NCBI GenBank assembly: GCA_903929755.1
Contig: CAIYVZ010000163.1
Coordinates: 17,949 to 81,948, forward strand
Direction of reading: 5' to 3'
DNA: 64,000 nt
Source of the DNA: an uncultured Acidobacteriia bacterium
Lineage (GTDB): Bacteria; Acidobacteriota; Terriglobia; Bryobacterales; Bryobacteraceae
Below are positions 1 through 8,970 of this stretch, piece after piece. Under the pieces are notes generated by a model that did no database searches, was not told the DNA's origin, and saw only the letters and a program-made list of their open reading frames with translations. Position numbers and translations under genes: made by a program. The stretch's first letter is position 1, and the number at the start of each line of letters is the position of its first letter.

Positions 1-1
1 A

Positions 2-286
2 GCCGCGTTTCCGATCATGATGGGGTCGGGAGCATTTCTGATGCCGGCGGCGAGCGGGCGGTTTGTCCGAAGCGGCGCTTACTTTGCGTCAGTTGCTTTG
101 GGCCTGACGCTCGGGGGACTCGCCGGAGTCCCGCTGGCAGCCTTTGTGGTGAAGGAACTGCCACTGAGGGGGCTGCGATGGCTGGTGATTATTGTGGTGC
201 TGTACGCAGCGTTGCTAATGCTGCGTACAGCAGGGGTGATGCCACGTTCCGCCGACAGGGACAAGGCGGGAGAAGAGGGCGCATGA
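2..286 (+). CDS. TauE/SafE family permease, C-terminal fragment
   Basis: The window opens inside this gene, and the frame is already open at base 2. The visible 94 residues hold two hydrophobic segments, roughly residues 30-50 and 58-75, preceded by a Pro-Ile-Met-Met-Gly-Ser and Phe-Leu-Met-Pro stretch. This is like the last part of sulfite exporter TauE/SafE proteins, which are inner-membrane permeases for small sulfur or other organic anions. The tail after the last membrane segment is short and charged. The substrate cannot be told from this fragment. The start and most membrane segments lie outside the window. Confidence 0.6.
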   Translation, partial: AAFPIMMGSGAFLMPAASGRFVRSGAYFASVALGLTLGGLAGVPLAAFVVKELPLRGLRWLVIIVVLYAALLMLRTAGVMPRSADRDKAGEEGA

Positions 287-381
287 AGCGACATTGGCCG
301 CACGATCCCGCAGATGTCCGTTGGGCTGGTGCTACGGACTGCGGCCAGGACGCCAGGACTTAACCCGACCGCTCGGGATTC

Positions 382-2214
382 TCAGGGCAGCTCAAAGACC
401 CACAAGACGGATGATTTGGGGCCACGTACCGCGCCGATTTCAGGTGCGTAATTGATGGCCCAGTTGCCCTGGAGCCCGGCATTGCCGGCCGCCATGGCGA
501 TGTACTGCTTGCCATCCACCATGTAGGTAATCGGAAAAGCATTCGGGACGTCGTTCAGCCGCGGACTGGTCCATAGTACCCTGCCGTCTTCGTCATCGAA
601 CGCGCGGAAATAACGGTCCGGCGTCGCCGAAAACACCAGGCCTCCGGCGGTGGTCAGCTGTGCGGAAGATTGCGGTACCCGGGTGCGAATGTCCCATACA
701 AGCTTCTGGGTGTTGAGGTCCAGCGCCAGGAAGCGTGCAGGGGTGTCGCCCTCCTTACCCATGCAGTGGTCGTAGATTGGCAGGTAATACCGGTTGGATG
801 ACGGGCTGTATGAGCCGGCAGGGAAGCTTCTGACGCCCTCGCCGTTCGGGCAGTTTTTCACGCCGGCCGGCGCCGGTTCCGCCAGAGTCGTCCTGACCCC
901 TGTAACCGGATCGACCGTAATGTCGTTCTGTGCGCCCGGATCAACTGCGAACAGGAACTTGCCTGTCGCGGCATCCATCGCCTCGAAGATTCCCGGCTTG
1001 CCCACCGTGATCACCGCTTTGTGGCGCTCGCCCCGCACGGTTACCGGGACGATGATCCGCTCGAAAGGGTAGTCCTGGTCGTAGGGATCGTGCGGAACGT
1101 GCTGGTAGTGCCAGACAAGCTTGCCGGTGTCAGGATTCAGCGCCAGAGTGGAATTCACATAGAGCGAATCCGCACCAAAGGTCCCGCGTTTGATGGTTGA
1201 CCACGGCGAAGGCGAGCCGGTGCCCCAATAGGTCAGATTCAGCTCCGGGTCGTACTGTCCAGCCACCCAGATGGCGCCGCCGTCGCGCTTGTCGTCCGGC
1301 AGATTGTTCCAGGTGTTGCCACCCGGATCGTCATGGTGCGCGGTCGTGTTGAAGCGCCAAAGTTCCTTGCCGGTGGCGAGGTCGTGGCCGGTGATGAAAC
1401 AGCCTCCCGGGGGGGAATAGAGCGCGACCTTGGGGTCCGAATTTGCGCTGCCCGGCCCGCAGTTGCCGGCGCCGATCAGCACCTTGTCCTTCACGACCAG
1501 CGGGCCGCTGTTGTAGGTGCGCTCAGATTTATAGTTATCGGTTACGACATCCCAGACCTTCTTGCCGGTTTTGATGTCCAGCGCGATGACGTGCATGTCG
1601 ATTGTGCCCATGATGAGCTTGTCGCCGCCGATGGCCAGGCTGCGCTTGGTCCGATAGAAGCCTGGCAGCGAGGGATAATCATCCGGAAGATCCCAGGTAA
1701 AGCTCCAGAGCGCGGTGCCGGTCTTCGCATCGAGAGCGTTGACCGTCTCGCCGAAGCTCCACAGGAACATGACTCCGTCGTGAACGATCGGCGTCGTCTC
1801 ATTGACGGCCCCGGGGCTCGAATCCATGCTGAATGTCCAGGCAACCTTCAGATTCTTCACGCTGGTGCGATTGATCTGGTTTAGCGGGCTGTAGCCCCAG
1901 CCATTCTGTGTGCGCCGCCAGTTGAGCCAGTCGCCTGGCGCAGGATTGCGCAACATCTCTTCGGTAACCGGCGTCAGTTTGTCGAGCGGCGCGAGCATGG
2001 TCGCGATCGCGGCCTTGGCATACGGCGTATCGATCGGCCGCGGGGGGCGCGGTCTGCTGGTCTGAACCGGCGTTCCGGTCTGCGGGTTCACTTTTACGGC
2101 CGGGGGCGTCTGGCCCGGAGCGACGCCGCTCATGAGCGTCAACGCGGCCAACACGGTCAAATGCGCACCGATGTGATGCGCGGGCTTCAGCTGGAAAGGT
2201 TTCGACAATTGCAT
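382..2214 (-). CDS. PQQ-binding quinoprotein dehydrogenase (secreted)
   Basis: 610 residues, begun by a signal-type N-terminus of about 35 residues. The rest is a beta-propeller of tryptophan-docking repeats (for example Trp-Ser-Phe, Ala-Leu-Asp-Xaa-Lys-Thr-Gly-Lys), starting with a Gly-Asp-Trp-Leu-Asn-Trp motif near residue 93. This is the pattern of PQQ-dependent alcohol or glucose-type dehydrogenases of the periplasm. A Gly-Thr-Gly-Ser-Pro-Ser-Pro-Trp stretch and the following Gly-Ala-Asp-Ser-Leu-Tyr segment match the active-site region of quinoprotein alcohol dehydrogenases. I see neither the vicinal Cys-Cys pair of classical methanol/ethanol dehydrogenases nor a fused cytochrome c domain, so the electron acceptor must be a separate protein. 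It lies downstream of the TonB receptor on the same strand, with a hairpin between. The substrate is unknown. Confidence 0.85.
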   Translation of the reverse strand: MQLSKPFQLKPAHHIGAHLTVLAALTLMSGVAPGQTPPAVKVNPQTGTPVQTSRPRPPRPIDTPYAKAAIATMLAPLDKLTPVTEEMLRNPAPGDWLNWRRTQNGWGYSPLNQINRTSVKNLKVAWTFSMDSSPGAVNETTPIVHDGVMFLWSFGETVNALDAKTGTALWSFTWDLPDDYPSLPGFYRTKRSLAIGGDKLIMGTIDMHVIALDIKTGKKVWDVVTDNYKSERTYNSGPLVVKDKVLIGAGNCGPGSANSDPKVALYSPPGGCFITGHDLATGKELWRFNTTAHHDDPGGNTWNNLPDDKRDGGAIWVAGQYDPELNLTYWGTGSPSPWSTIKRGTFGADSLYVNSTLALNPDTGKLVWHYQHVPHDPYDQDYPFERIIVPVTVRGERHKAVITVGKPGIFEAMDAATGKFLFAVDPGAQNDITVDPVTGVRTTLAEPAPAGVKNCPNGEGVRSFPAGSYSPSSNRYYLPIYDHCMGKEGDTPARFLALDLNTQKLVWDIRTRVPQSSAQLTTAGGLVFSATPDRYFRAFDDEDGRVLWTSPRLNDVPNAFPITYMVDGKQYIAMAAGNAGLQGNWAINYAPEIGAVRGPKSSVLWVFELP

Positions 2215-2316
2215 CAGAGTGTTTCCTCTTATTTAACGCGAACGGCGCGCTGGGGCAGTTTAGTAAGTACGACGGGAAGCAGGGACGGGGGACGAGAAAC
2301 GGGCCTAAAGAAGTAA

Positions 2317-2358
2317 CGGGGCTGACGAGTCGTTTTTGAAGTTGACTCGTCAGCCCCG
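2317..2358 (-). terminator. 15-bp perfect hairpin after the TonB receptor gene
   Basis: Arms at 2317-2331 and 2344-2358 pair perfectly (CGGGGCTGACGAGTC and its complement) around a 12-base loop. It lies 8 bases past the stop of the receptor gene at 2366 and about 100 bases before the dehydrogenase start. On the minus strand the second arm is followed by TTACTTCTTTAGG, which is pyrimidine-rich but not a clean T run. A terminator or partial attenuator for the receptor transcript is the simplest reading. Confidence 0.6.
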
Positions 2359-2365
2359 CCTTGAT

Positions 2366-5300
2366 TTACCAGAGCAAGCGCAGACTAAAGCGGAAGAAGC
2401 GCTGGTCGATGATGCGACCCAGTGGTGCTGTGGTCGTGATCTGCCCGAAGCCGTTCAGTGCACGGAGCGAGCCGTCCGTGTTGAGTGACATGTTGGAGAC
2501 GTTCGTGCCACTTGGGTTCGCGAAATGGGCGGTATTGGTGACGTTCAGAGATTCAGCACGAATCTGCGCCTTAAACCGCTCCTTGTATAAGGCGAAGGTC
2601 TTGGCGAGGCTGAGATCCGCGTTGTCGTTACCAGGTCCACGAAGTTGGTTGAAGCCCGATGTTCCATAGCGCGCGCCCGTTACGGGCCGATACGAAAGAA
2701 CGTCGAAGTATGCGTCGGCAACGTTGTTGGACGTTGTGGTGGCCATGCCGCCGCCGCGCAGACGCCCGACACCCACTTCCGGATTGACCAGGTCAGCGGG
2801 TTGAGTGCCGATACCGGGGCAGTTGCAGGAAGTGTTAGCGGAACTAACCGTGAACGGGGCCCCGGAATAGTGGTTGTAGAGGCCGGAGAGAGTCCAGCCG
2901 CCGGCAACAAAATTCGCGACACTGTTCTGTGCCCACCGTTTGCCTTTGCCTAACGGAAGTTCGTAGTTGCCGCTGAACACGACGTGGTGAGTACGGTCAG
3001 CGCCATCCATATAGAAGTTTCTCCCGCGAGATTCGGGCGTATACAGTTGAGCGTTCATGGTGATCAACTTGGAGTAGGTGTACGCCATCTGGAGATTCAA
3101 ACCGTTGCCCATTCGTTTGCTGAGCGTCGACTGCAGTGAGTTGTATTTCGACGCGCCGTCGAAGAAAAGCATGGACGCAGTGGAGGTGTGGCCGAAGGGA
3201 AACAGCGGCAGGCCGGCGTTGCCGGTTCCCGGCGGTGCGAAGTTGACGTTGAGTGAGCGTTGCAGCTTCACGGCATGTGTACCCACGTAACCTACCTGGG
3301 CGAGGAAGCCGCCCCGGAGCTCTCGTTGCACAGTGATGTTATACGACTGGAAGTAGCCGCGTGTGTAGTTCTTGTTGCCGTTCAGAGCCGAGAGATTTCC
3401 GGTATTTGGGGGAATCTTATAGAGGCCATTGGTCCCGGTTGGCACCGGTATAGTGGGGAATCCGGTGCTTAGGGTACCGCCCGATCCAAACGGCGAATTG
3501 AATGCATTCAGATCGAGCCGAACCTCACCCGGGAATGCCTGCATCTGGCCCGTTCCCATAGGCTCCTGGTTAAAGTTCAGCGCGTAACCAAGGCGAACCA
3601 CCATCTTCTCCATCGGGCGGTAGGCGACGCCGATGCTGGGGGCGAACAGCTTGTTCGAGGTCTTGATGCCGCAGTTCCGAGGCGTATTCCCCTGGCCACA
3701 AACCTGAACAGAGAAGCTGTTGAAGTAATCGGCGAAATAGATCCCGGATTCATCGCGGTTGGGAACCGGATACGCCTCCCAACGGACACCGTAATTCAGC
3801 GTCAGCTTGCGGCCAGCCTGCCATTGATCCCGAACGTAGGCCGCGTACTGCCACTGCCGCATTTTCAGATAGGGCTGGTTGACCTGAATCCACTGATAGG
3901 CTGTGTTGAATCTGCCCAGCAGGAAGTCGGCGAGGGTGTTGTACTGGTTTGCGCCGGAGCCGCCATTCTGGATGGTGGAGGAACCGTCGAAGATATAACG
4001 GTTTTCGCGAATCTCAATGTGGTCGGGCTTCTGGTACAGGACATCGACGCCTGCGCGGATCGTGTGCGCGCCTATGATCTTAGTGACATTGGTCACGTAC
4101 TCATAGAGCGGCTGTTTATATTCAAGCGCGGGGTACGACATTCCCATGGTGACGAAGTTGTTGATCTGGAAATTGGGAACACCGCCGGCCCACGGCAACG
4201 GACCCTGGTTCGCGCCAGGAATCTTCAGCGCATCCAGACCATATTTTTCACTGGATTTATTCGGGAACAGGAGCTGGTGAGAAGTGACGAAGCCGAAAGT
4301 TCCGTCAATCACCATGGTCGGGCTGGCTACATAGTTGAAAGAACCGGATACGGTGGCACCGTGGCCATGCTGCAGGTAGTTGCCGGCTCCGGATTGGGGG
4401 AAGCCGGAACTGCCGCCGAGAACCTCCCCATAGATGGGCTGCTGGAAATTGTAGTAAGGCTGTTTACCCCACCGACCAGAAAGACGCAGCTTCGGTGAAA
4501 CGATGTAATCGAACTTCGTATCGATCTTGTGAAGGTTATAGAGGGTCCTCCGGTTCATGAAGTAGTTGTTGATGGAACCTTCGACGTTGGTGGCCGGGAT
4601 GTCGGGGATGATCCGCAAAGCGACTGGGTCCATTCTGCTTTTGGGGATGACGTTGCCCTGAAACGGAACCCGGTCCCGAGCGCAATTGGCGGCCACGCCG
4701 CCAGCCTGGCAATTCGCCATGTTCCCGGAAAGGGGGTCGTAGATCGGGTTTGAAGACCTTGAGAAATCGCCGGAGAGTTCCTTCTGGGCGGGGATTGACA
4801 GCAGCCCCGAATCAGACGAGATGGAGTAGTCGCCTTCGTAGCTGCCGAAATAGAAGAGCTTGTTTTTGAGGATGTGCCCGCCCATGGAACCGCCGGTGTT
4901 GTTGTTATTCAGCGGGGGAGGCTTCAGGCCCAACCGGTTGGCAAAGAAGTTATTCGCTTCGAAGTAGGAGTTGCTGTTATAGACGAAGACGGAACCGTGG
5001 GTATCATTGGTGCCGCTCTTCAGCATGACGTTGACAGATGTGCCGCCGGACATTCCCTGCTCGGAGTCAGTGGCGTTGGTGGCGACGTTAACATTTTGGA
5101 TCGCCTCAATGGAGGGGACATAAGATTGCGCGGCACGATTCCAGGGATTGATCGCGTTGATGCCTTCGATTCGGATGGTGGCGGCACTGCTGCCGGTTCC
5201 GTTAAACGCAAAGGTCATGCCCTTCGACGGATTGTTGGTACCGCCGCTAAGTTGGCCGGCAGGAGGGGTGGTACCGGGCATAAGCGCCATCATTCCGAGG

Positions 5301-5803
5301 TATGTTCGGTTCGGCTGCGGCAGTTCCAACAGGTGCTGAGCGTTGAGTTCGCCGTGGACATCCGCGCGGTCGGTCTGCAGCCCGGCTGTTGTCGCACTGA
5401 CTTCGACACGTTCGGACGTGGCACCGAGTTGGAGAGTCGCGTCGACGCGGACCACGTTGTTCTGGTTGACGAGGATCTCCTTCGCGACGAAACTGCGGAA
5501 ACCTTCTTTCGTGATTTCGACGGTATAATTGCCGGGCGTAACGCTTGCAATTGTGTACTTCCCGGTTTCATCGGTCGGCGCTGTGCGGACGTCGTTGGTG
5601 GACGTAAGCGTAATTCGGACGGAAGCCGCCGGGACAGACGCACCGGAGGGGTCGACCACGGTGCCTACCATGGAGCCGAAGACTACCTGCGCATCGGCGA
5701 CCTGGCCCGATAAAACTAAAAGGGCAATTGCCGCGAAACTTTGGAACAGCGGGATGCGCCGTGATGAAACGCGGCGGCCGCTCGACTGAGAGCGTTTGTA
5801 CAT
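2366..5803 (-). CDS. TonB-dependent receptor, Oar-like, with carboxypeptidase-regulatory-like domain
   Basis: 1145 residues. A signal sequence of about 38 residues is followed by a carboxypeptidase-regulatory-like beta-sandwich (about residues 40-130; Gly-Thr-Val-Val-Asp-Pro-Ser-Gly-Ala then a Gly-Lys-Tyr-Thr-Ile motif). A plug region follows with Ile-Arg-Ile-Glu-Gly-Ile-Asn-Ala, then a long barrel that ends in an aromatic outer-membrane signal (Phe-Ser-Leu-Arg-Leu-Leu-Trp). This is the architecture of the huge Oar-like receptors expanded in Acidobacteriota, thought to import or bind large substrates at the outer membrane. The ATG start is supported by GGAGG about 9 bases upstream. It sits 109 bases downstream of the PD40/TPR gene and upstream of the dehydrogenase. 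No TonB or ExbBD gene is in the window, so energising proteins are elsewhere. Confidence 0.9.
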   Translation of the reverse strand: MYKRSQSSGRRVSSRRIPLFQSFAAIALLVLSGQVADAQVVFGSMVGTVVDPSGASVPAASVRITLTSTNDVRTAPTDETGKYTIASVTPGNYTVEITKEGFRSFVAKEILVNQNNVVRVDATLQLGATSERVEVSATTAGLQTDRADVHGELNAQHLLELPQPNRTYLGMMALMPGTTPPAGQLSGGTNNPSKGMTFAFNGTGSSAATIRIEGINAINPWNRAAQSYVPSIEAIQNVNVATNATDSEQGMSGGTSVNVMLKSGTNDTHGSVFVYNSNSYFEANNFFANRLGLKPPPLNNNNTGGSMGGHILKNKLFYFGSYEGDYSISSDSGLLSIPAQKELSGDFSRSSNPIYDPLSGNMANCQAGGVAANCARDRVPFQGNVIPKSRMDPVALRIIPDIPATNVEGSINNYFMNRRTLYNLHKIDTKFDYIVSPKLRLSGRWGKQPYYNFQQPIYGEVLGGSSGFPQSGAGNYLQHGHGATVSGSFNYVASPTMVIDGTFGFVTSHQLLFPNKSSEKYGLDALKIPGANQGPLPWAGGVPNFQINNFVTMGMSYPALEYKQPLYEYVTNVTKIIGAHTIRAGVDVLYQKPDHIEIRENRYIFDGSSTIQNGGSGANQYNTLADFLLGRFNTAYQWIQVNQPYLKMRQWQYAAYVRDQWQAGRKLTLNYGVRWEAYPVPNRDESGIYFADYFNSFSVQVCGQGNTPRNCGIKTSNKLFAPSIGVAYRPMEKMVVRLGYALNFNQEPMGTGQMQAFPGEVRLDLNAFNSPFGSGGTLSTGFPTIPVPTGTNGLYKIPPNTGNLSALNGNKNYTRGYFQSYNITVQRELRGGFLAQVGYVGTHAVKLQRSLNVNFAPPGTGNAGLPLFPFGHTSTASMLFFDGASKYNSLQSTLSKRMGNGLNLQMAYTYSKLITMNAQLYTPESRGRNFYMDGADRTHHVVFSGNYELPLGKGKRWAQNSVANFVAGGWTLSGLYNHYSGAPFTVSSANTSCNCPGIGTQPADLVNPEVGVGRLRGGGMATTTSNNVADAYFDVLSYRPVTGARYGTSGFNQLRGPGNDNADLSLAKTFALYKERFKAQIRAESLNVTNTAHFANPSGTNVSNMSLNTDGSLRALNGFGQITTTAPLGRIIDQRFFRFSLRLLW

Positions 5804-5912
5804 GAAAAAATCCTCCCTGACTCAGATCACCTGATCGGAGCAAGTATACATTTCCGTCAAGGTGGATGCAAGGGGGTAGTTAACGATTAAGTTAGGGCAC
5901 GGGGAGCGCAGG

Positions 5913-8333
5913 TTATTGCCCGACGCGCCTGAGGGCTTGCGCGGCCTGAGCGGCGGCGGCTGGATCGTCTCCCGTGGTGGCGGCGCGCAGGTGTTCGATG
6001 GCGCCCTGGAGGTCACCCTGATCGCCCCGAACAACGGCCAGGCTGAAGTGGGCACGACCCGAATTGGGGCGCAGGGCTATGGCTTGCTGGTACTCGGCAG
6101 CAGCGGCGGCGAGTTGGCGGCGACCGGCGAGCAGGTCGCCCAGCAGGAGGTGCGCTTCCACGTGTTGGGGCTCCAGTTGGACGGCGGTTCCGGCTTTGGC
6201 GAGGGCCTCATCGACGCGATTCAGCTGGGCCAGAGCGAGGGCGTAGTTGTAGAGGTGGGGTTCAAAGTCGGGCCGCAGCCGGGTGGCCTGATCGAATTCC
6301 TCGAGGGCCGCGGCCGGGTCACCTTTTGCGGCCAGGGCGCGCCCGATGAAGTCGTGTGCGGCGGCATCGCTCACTTCGGTTCGGCCTTCGGGTTTGACTT
6401 CGAGCGCCTTGCGATACTGCTCCAGGGCGAGCTCCGGTTTGCCGGCGGCGGTGAGGCCGAGGCCGTAGTTGGTGCGAATTTCGGCAGAGTCGGGGTCCTG
6501 TTTCACAGCCTGTTCGTACCAGGGGAGGGCTTCGGCGGGGCGGTTGGCGCGGCTGAGCGTGACGCCAATGTTCACCAGCACCTGAGCGTTGCCGGGACTG
6601 GCCAGAAGGGCCTTCTTCCACTCCGTGAGCGCGTCTTCGAGGTGGCCCTTCGAGGCGTGTTCCCACGCGAGGTTGAAGCGCCGGTAGAGTTCGGTGGCGG
6701 GGACGTCGATCTTCATGATGCCGTCGGCGGGGATATTGACGAATTCCGGGATATTGGAGGCCCGGTTGGCGGCGGTAGTGTTGTCGATAAGGATGGCGGG
6801 GCTTGAGTTCCCCGCTTCGTCGAGGTGCGTGAGGAAAAGCTTCGTATAGGGTCCGCGGCTCTTGGAGGAAAATACCAGCCAGCGTCCGTTGGGGGAGAAG
6901 CTGTGCCAGGAGTTCATGAGAGGGGTGTTGGCCTGGAGACGGCGGGCCGGGCCACCCTGAAACGGGACGATGTAAAGCTGGCTGTCGGGACGCATCAGTT
7001 CGCCGTTGCGGGCCTGCACGTAAACGATCCAGCGGCCATCGGGGGAGACCTTCGGGAAGGAGTTGCTCATGCCGTTTTCTGAAGCTCCCTCGATGCGTTC
7101 GGGCGTACCGCCCTGGCCGCCGTTGAACGGGATGCGGTAGAGGTCGTACTGAATCTGGGTTTCGTTGGGGTCGTTGGCGCGCGCGGCAAGTTTGCTGCCC
7201 TCGGGGTAGGCGTCGCGGGCCTCGGCACGGGCGAAGACGACGTACTTGCCGTCGGGACTCCAGACTGCGTTGGTGTGGACGTAGCGCGGGTCGTCGGCAC
7301 CGGGCAGGGGCTGCAACTTCCCTGTCTGTTTGCTGTACCAGGCGAGGATGCCGCGGGTGGGGTAGAAGACCTGGAGGAAACGGTAGTCAGTGAAATTGGC
7401 TGTGTAGAAGTTGTTGAGGGCGCCCTTGCCCTGCGGGCTGGGGCCGGCAATCATGTTGACGACGTACTGGCCGTCGGGCGAGACCTGGGACATGAAGCCG
7501 ACGCGGATCTGGCCGGTCATTTTACCCTGGGAGGAGCGCCACTCGATGACGTCGGAGGCGCCGATGGACATCTGCTGTTTGATGGGCAGCATGGTGTACA
7601 TGCCTTTGTCGTTGCCGGGACCGTCGAGGTCCATGCCCATGGTTTTGCCGTCGCGCGAGAAGGAGTGGCAGTTGGCGCAGGTGTACATGCCGGTGATCAG
7701 GACGCGGCTGCCGGGGCGGCTGACGCTCTTCAGACGCCAGTTGATGAGGGGCAGGAGGCTCTGGTCCAAAGGTTTGATGACGCCTTTTTCGGTGGCAGAG
7801 GGCATGAGCGGGACGTCGCGGTAGAAGATGGGGGCGACGACGGGATCTTTGGAGGTGATGATGGTGACGGCGCCGCTGGAGGCTGGTTCTTTGGCGAGTT
7901 CCGTAGAGAACCCGCTGACGGTGACGCGGGCGGGACGTTCCGGGGAACGCTTCTTGATGGCTGCCCAGGTCACGGGGTCGGGCGTCCAGGTGTGGGAATC
8001 GACTTCCTGCGCGGTGAGGGTGGGGAGCTGGTTGTTGTTCGAGATACAGCGGGGGTCGATTTCTCCGAGACGGGGCCGTTCGCCGCGGGAGAGAGCGCGG
8101 AGCGGGGGCTGGCCGTCAGAGAAGTCGATTTCGACGCGCCAGAGTTTCGAGGCAGGGGCGGGGTCGCGCCACTGGAAGGTGGGGGCGACGATGTCGGGAG
8201 GAAAGACGGAGAGGTTGAGAGGGTAGTCGATGGTTAAGGGCGCGGACGCACCCGTAGCGGACCCGGCGGCGAGCGCCAGGAAGAGGACTGACCGGGTGGC
8301 GACCGACAGAAAAATCGGACGTGAGAAGTGCAT
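5913..8333 (-). CDS. Secreted PD40 propeller and TPR protein with one haem-c motif
   Basis: 806 residues with a signal peptide (about 1-29). A single Cys-Ala-Asn-Cys-His haem-binding motif is at residues 219-223. WD40-like PD40 repeats follow at about 280-530, recognised by Ser-Pro-Asp-Gly-Xaa-Tyr/Trp-Val/Ile motifs (Val-Ser-Pro-Asp-Gly-Arg-Trp-Ile-Val-Tyr and others). At least six tetratricopeptide repeats then run from about residue 545 to the end (for example Pro-Ala-Glu-Ala-Leu-Pro-Trp-Tyr-Glu-Gln-Ala). Proteins of this kind are common in Acidobacteriota and Planctomycetes and their role is not established. The haem motif suggests a periplasmic cytochrome or redox-linked scaffold. It is the first gene of the minus-strand run that continues into the TonB receptor and quinoprotein. 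Confidence 0.85.
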   Translation of the reverse strand: MHFSRPIFLSVATRSVLFLALAAGSATGASAPLTIDYPLNLSVFPPDIVAPTFQWRDPAPASKLWRVEIDFSDGQPPLRALSRGERPRLGEIDPRCISNNNQLPTLTAQEVDSHTWTPDPVTWAAIKKRSPERPARVTVSGFSTELAKEPASSGAVTIITSKDPVVAPIFYRDVPLMPSATEKGVIKPLDQSLLPLINWRLKSVSRPGSRVLITGMYTCANCHSFSRDGKTMGMDLDGPGNDKGMYTMLPIKQQMSIGASDVIEWRSSQGKMTGQIRVGFMSQVSPDGQYVVNMIAGPSPQGKGALNNFYTANFTDYRFLQVFYPTRGILAWYSKQTGKLQPLPGADDPRYVHTNAVWSPDGKYVVFARAEARDAYPEGSKLAARANDPNETQIQYDLYRIPFNGGQGGTPERIEGASENGMSNSFPKVSPDGRWIVYVQARNGELMRPDSQLYIVPFQGGPARRLQANTPLMNSWHSFSPNGRWLVFSSKSRGPYTKLFLTHLDEAGNSSPAILIDNTTAANRASNIPEFVNIPADGIMKIDVPATELYRRFNLAWEHASKGHLEDALTEWKKALLASPGNAQVLVNIGVTLSRANRPAEALPWYEQAVKQDPDSAEIRTNYGLGLTAAGKPELALEQYRKALEVKPEGRTEVSDAAAHDFIGRALAAKGDPAAALEEFDQATRLRPDFEPHLYNYALALAQLNRVDEALAKAGTAVQLEPQHVEAHLLLGDLLAGRRQLAAAAAEYQQAIALRPNSGRAHFSLAVVRGDQGDLQGAIEHLRAATTGDDPAAAAQAAQALRRVGQ

Positions 8334-8520
8334 GCAGGTGTTGCCTTTCGATTACGCCATTAATTGTATGGCAGGATTCGGAATGGTGACACGTTGGTGG
8401 TGGATACGGCCCGAGAGGGAGGTCAGGGTATGTGCCGCTGTTTCGCCATGGGGGTGCAAGGCGGCTCACAGTCGTTTCGCAGTCCTGGAATGGGTGGTTT
8501 TCGGGAAAGGAGCCAGCGCG

Positions 8521-8931
8521 ATGGACGCGGCCGCTGCAGGGATTGACGAGAAGATCAGGATATTGGGAGACTGGCGCGGGGCGATGCTCGGGAAGGTTCG
8601 CGAGATTATCCATGCGGCGGACGCCGAGATGGTGGAAGAGTTGAAGTGGCACGGGACTCCCGTCTGGTCCCATGGCGGGATTGTGTGTACGGGCGAGACA
8701 TACAAGAACGTTGTGAAGATGACGTTTGCCAAGGGGGCAGCGTTGCCGGACCCTTCGGGGCTGTTCAACTCCAGCCTGGAGGGGAAGGTGCGGCGGGCGA
8801 TCGATATTCACGAAGGCGATGTTGTGGATGAAGCAGCGTTGCAGGATCTGATCCGCGCCGCTGTGGCGCTCAATCTGGAGGGCAAGAGCACGGCGAAACC
8901 TGCCGCATGCTCACCCAATGCGGCTCGGTAG
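8521..8931 (+). CDS. DUF1801 (YdhG-like) domain protein
   Basis: 136 residues. The ATG at 8521 is chosen because AAAGGAG lies 8-9 bases upstream; the frame is open further upstream, but without recognisable protein. The sequence has the DUF1801 pattern: Met-Val-Glu-Glu-Leu-Lys-Trp-His-Gly-Thr-Pro-Val-Trp, then a Lys-Xaa-Val-Val-Lys-Met-Thr-Phe segment and an Asp-Pro-Ser-Gly-Leu-Phe-Asn stretch, ending in an Asp-Xaa-Xaa-Ala-Leu-Gln-Asp-Leu-Ile helix. The family is small, cytosolic and of unknown biochemical function; some members are related to iron-chaperone-like frataxin folds. It is divergent from the PD40/TPR gene and convergent with selO. The last 15 residues are unconserved. Confidence 0.8.
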   Translation: MDAAAAGIDEKIRILGDWRGAMLGKVREIIHAADAEMVEELKWHGTPVWSHGGIVCTGETYKNVVKMTFAKGAALPDPSGLFNSSLEGKVRRAIDIHEGDVVDEAALQDLIRAAVALNLEGKSTAKPAACSPNAAR

Positions 8932-8970
8932 AGAGGCGCAGAGCGGCCGCACCGAAAACACGGCACTTGC

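Noticed and set aside
3824..5713. Several plus-strand frames of 200-280 codons opposite the first TonB receptor
   Set aside because: Antisense shadows of a protein whose signal peptide, plug and barrel are clear on the minus strand.
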